NCBI RefSeq assembly: GCF_009765825.1
Contig: NZ_LMUR01000015.1
Span: 693,628 to 757,627 of the forward strand
Direction: 5' to 3'
DNA: 64,000 bases
Source: Granulicella sp. L60
GTDB taxonomy: Bacteria; Acidobacteriota; Terriglobia; Terriglobales; Acidobacteriaceae
A program made the translations under genes and the position numbers. Every line of letters begins with the position of its first letter. Positions within the stretch are counted from its first letter, which is position 1. Below, in pieces: positions 63,882 through 64,000 of this stretch. The notes beneath the pieces were generated by a model that was given only the letters and a program-made list of their open reading frames with translations, did no database searches and was not told the origin of the DNA.

Positions 63882-64000
63882 GACGCAATTTATCGCCAGT
63901 CGCAGCCTGAGCTAAGAGCCCATATGTTGGTCAATGAGGTCGCGGTAGGGACGATCATTACTGATCGCCCCCCGCACAGATCCACACGAGCGCTCATTAG

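Overview
The window looks like chromosomal DNA of a moderately GC-rich, soil-type bacterium. An acidobacterium of the Terriglobia group (Granulicella/Terriglobus/Edaphobacter-like) is my best guess. This is an inference from gene content: a winged-helix/ATPase/TPR one-protein regulator, an ImuB-DnaE2 mutasome, a DUF1343 muramidase, paired Ku genes, a YtcA/MdtNOP-type efflux operon and cytochrome bd. There is no rRNA, tRNA, CRISPR array, complete insertion sequence or prophage. The DNA reads as a patchwork of short operons with accessory insertions.

Layout. 0-4.2 kb: 3' part of imuB overlapping dnaE2 (error-prone SOS polymerase). 4.3-9.6 kb, minus strand: an AAA ATPase plus subtilisin pair matching the IetAS anti-phage/plasmid-maintenance system, then a bestrophin-like channel and an HNH nuclease with extra zinc clusters. 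9.9-18.2 kb: universal stress protein, NamZ-like muramidase, thioredoxin, a small membrane protein, a tandem 23-bp repeat resembling an IS21-family end, a cysteine-dioxygenase/rhodanese fusion and a large wHTH-ATPase-TPR regulator. 18.3-22.4 kb: DUF4331 protein, a Ni/Co transporter, an unknown zinc-ribbon protein, and a decayed partial copy of the transporter.

22.4-32.4 kb: a respiratory and catabolic block. A PAS histidine kinase, NDH-2, a 3-hydroxyacyl-CoA dehydrogenase-like enzyme, a YWTD propeller protein, a CoA-transferase, cytochrome bd CydAB and a NarL-type response regulator all lie on the plus strand. The kinase and regulator bracket the oxidative genes and may form one signalling pair. 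32.7-39.9 kb: a four-gene tripartite efflux operon (YtcA, HlyD, FUSC, outer-membrane factor) followed by a patatin with a predicted C-terminal barrel. 40-43.3 kb: DUF1801 protein, and a chloroperoxidase-like hydrolase divergent from its probable GlxA-type regulator.

43.5-52 kb: a genome-maintenance neighbourhood with a GreB-like factor, DinB (Pol IV) coupled to an 88-residue unknown gene, two Ku paralogues, a histone-like Lys/Ala-rich protein coupled to a 44-residue peptide, a methyltransferase and YjbQ. It also contains several short or broken genes. 52.2-56.6 kb: divergent regulator/oxidoreductase pairs (AzoR/MarR; two SDR-type proteins/AraC). 56.6-64 kb: SelO, an alpha/beta hydrolase, a small membrane protein with a leaderless-type promoter, and two divergent GH13 enzymes (alpha-glucosidase and trehalose-synthase-like). 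Short genes found by reading between the larger ones are at 44089-44214, 47409-47675 and 51118-51252.
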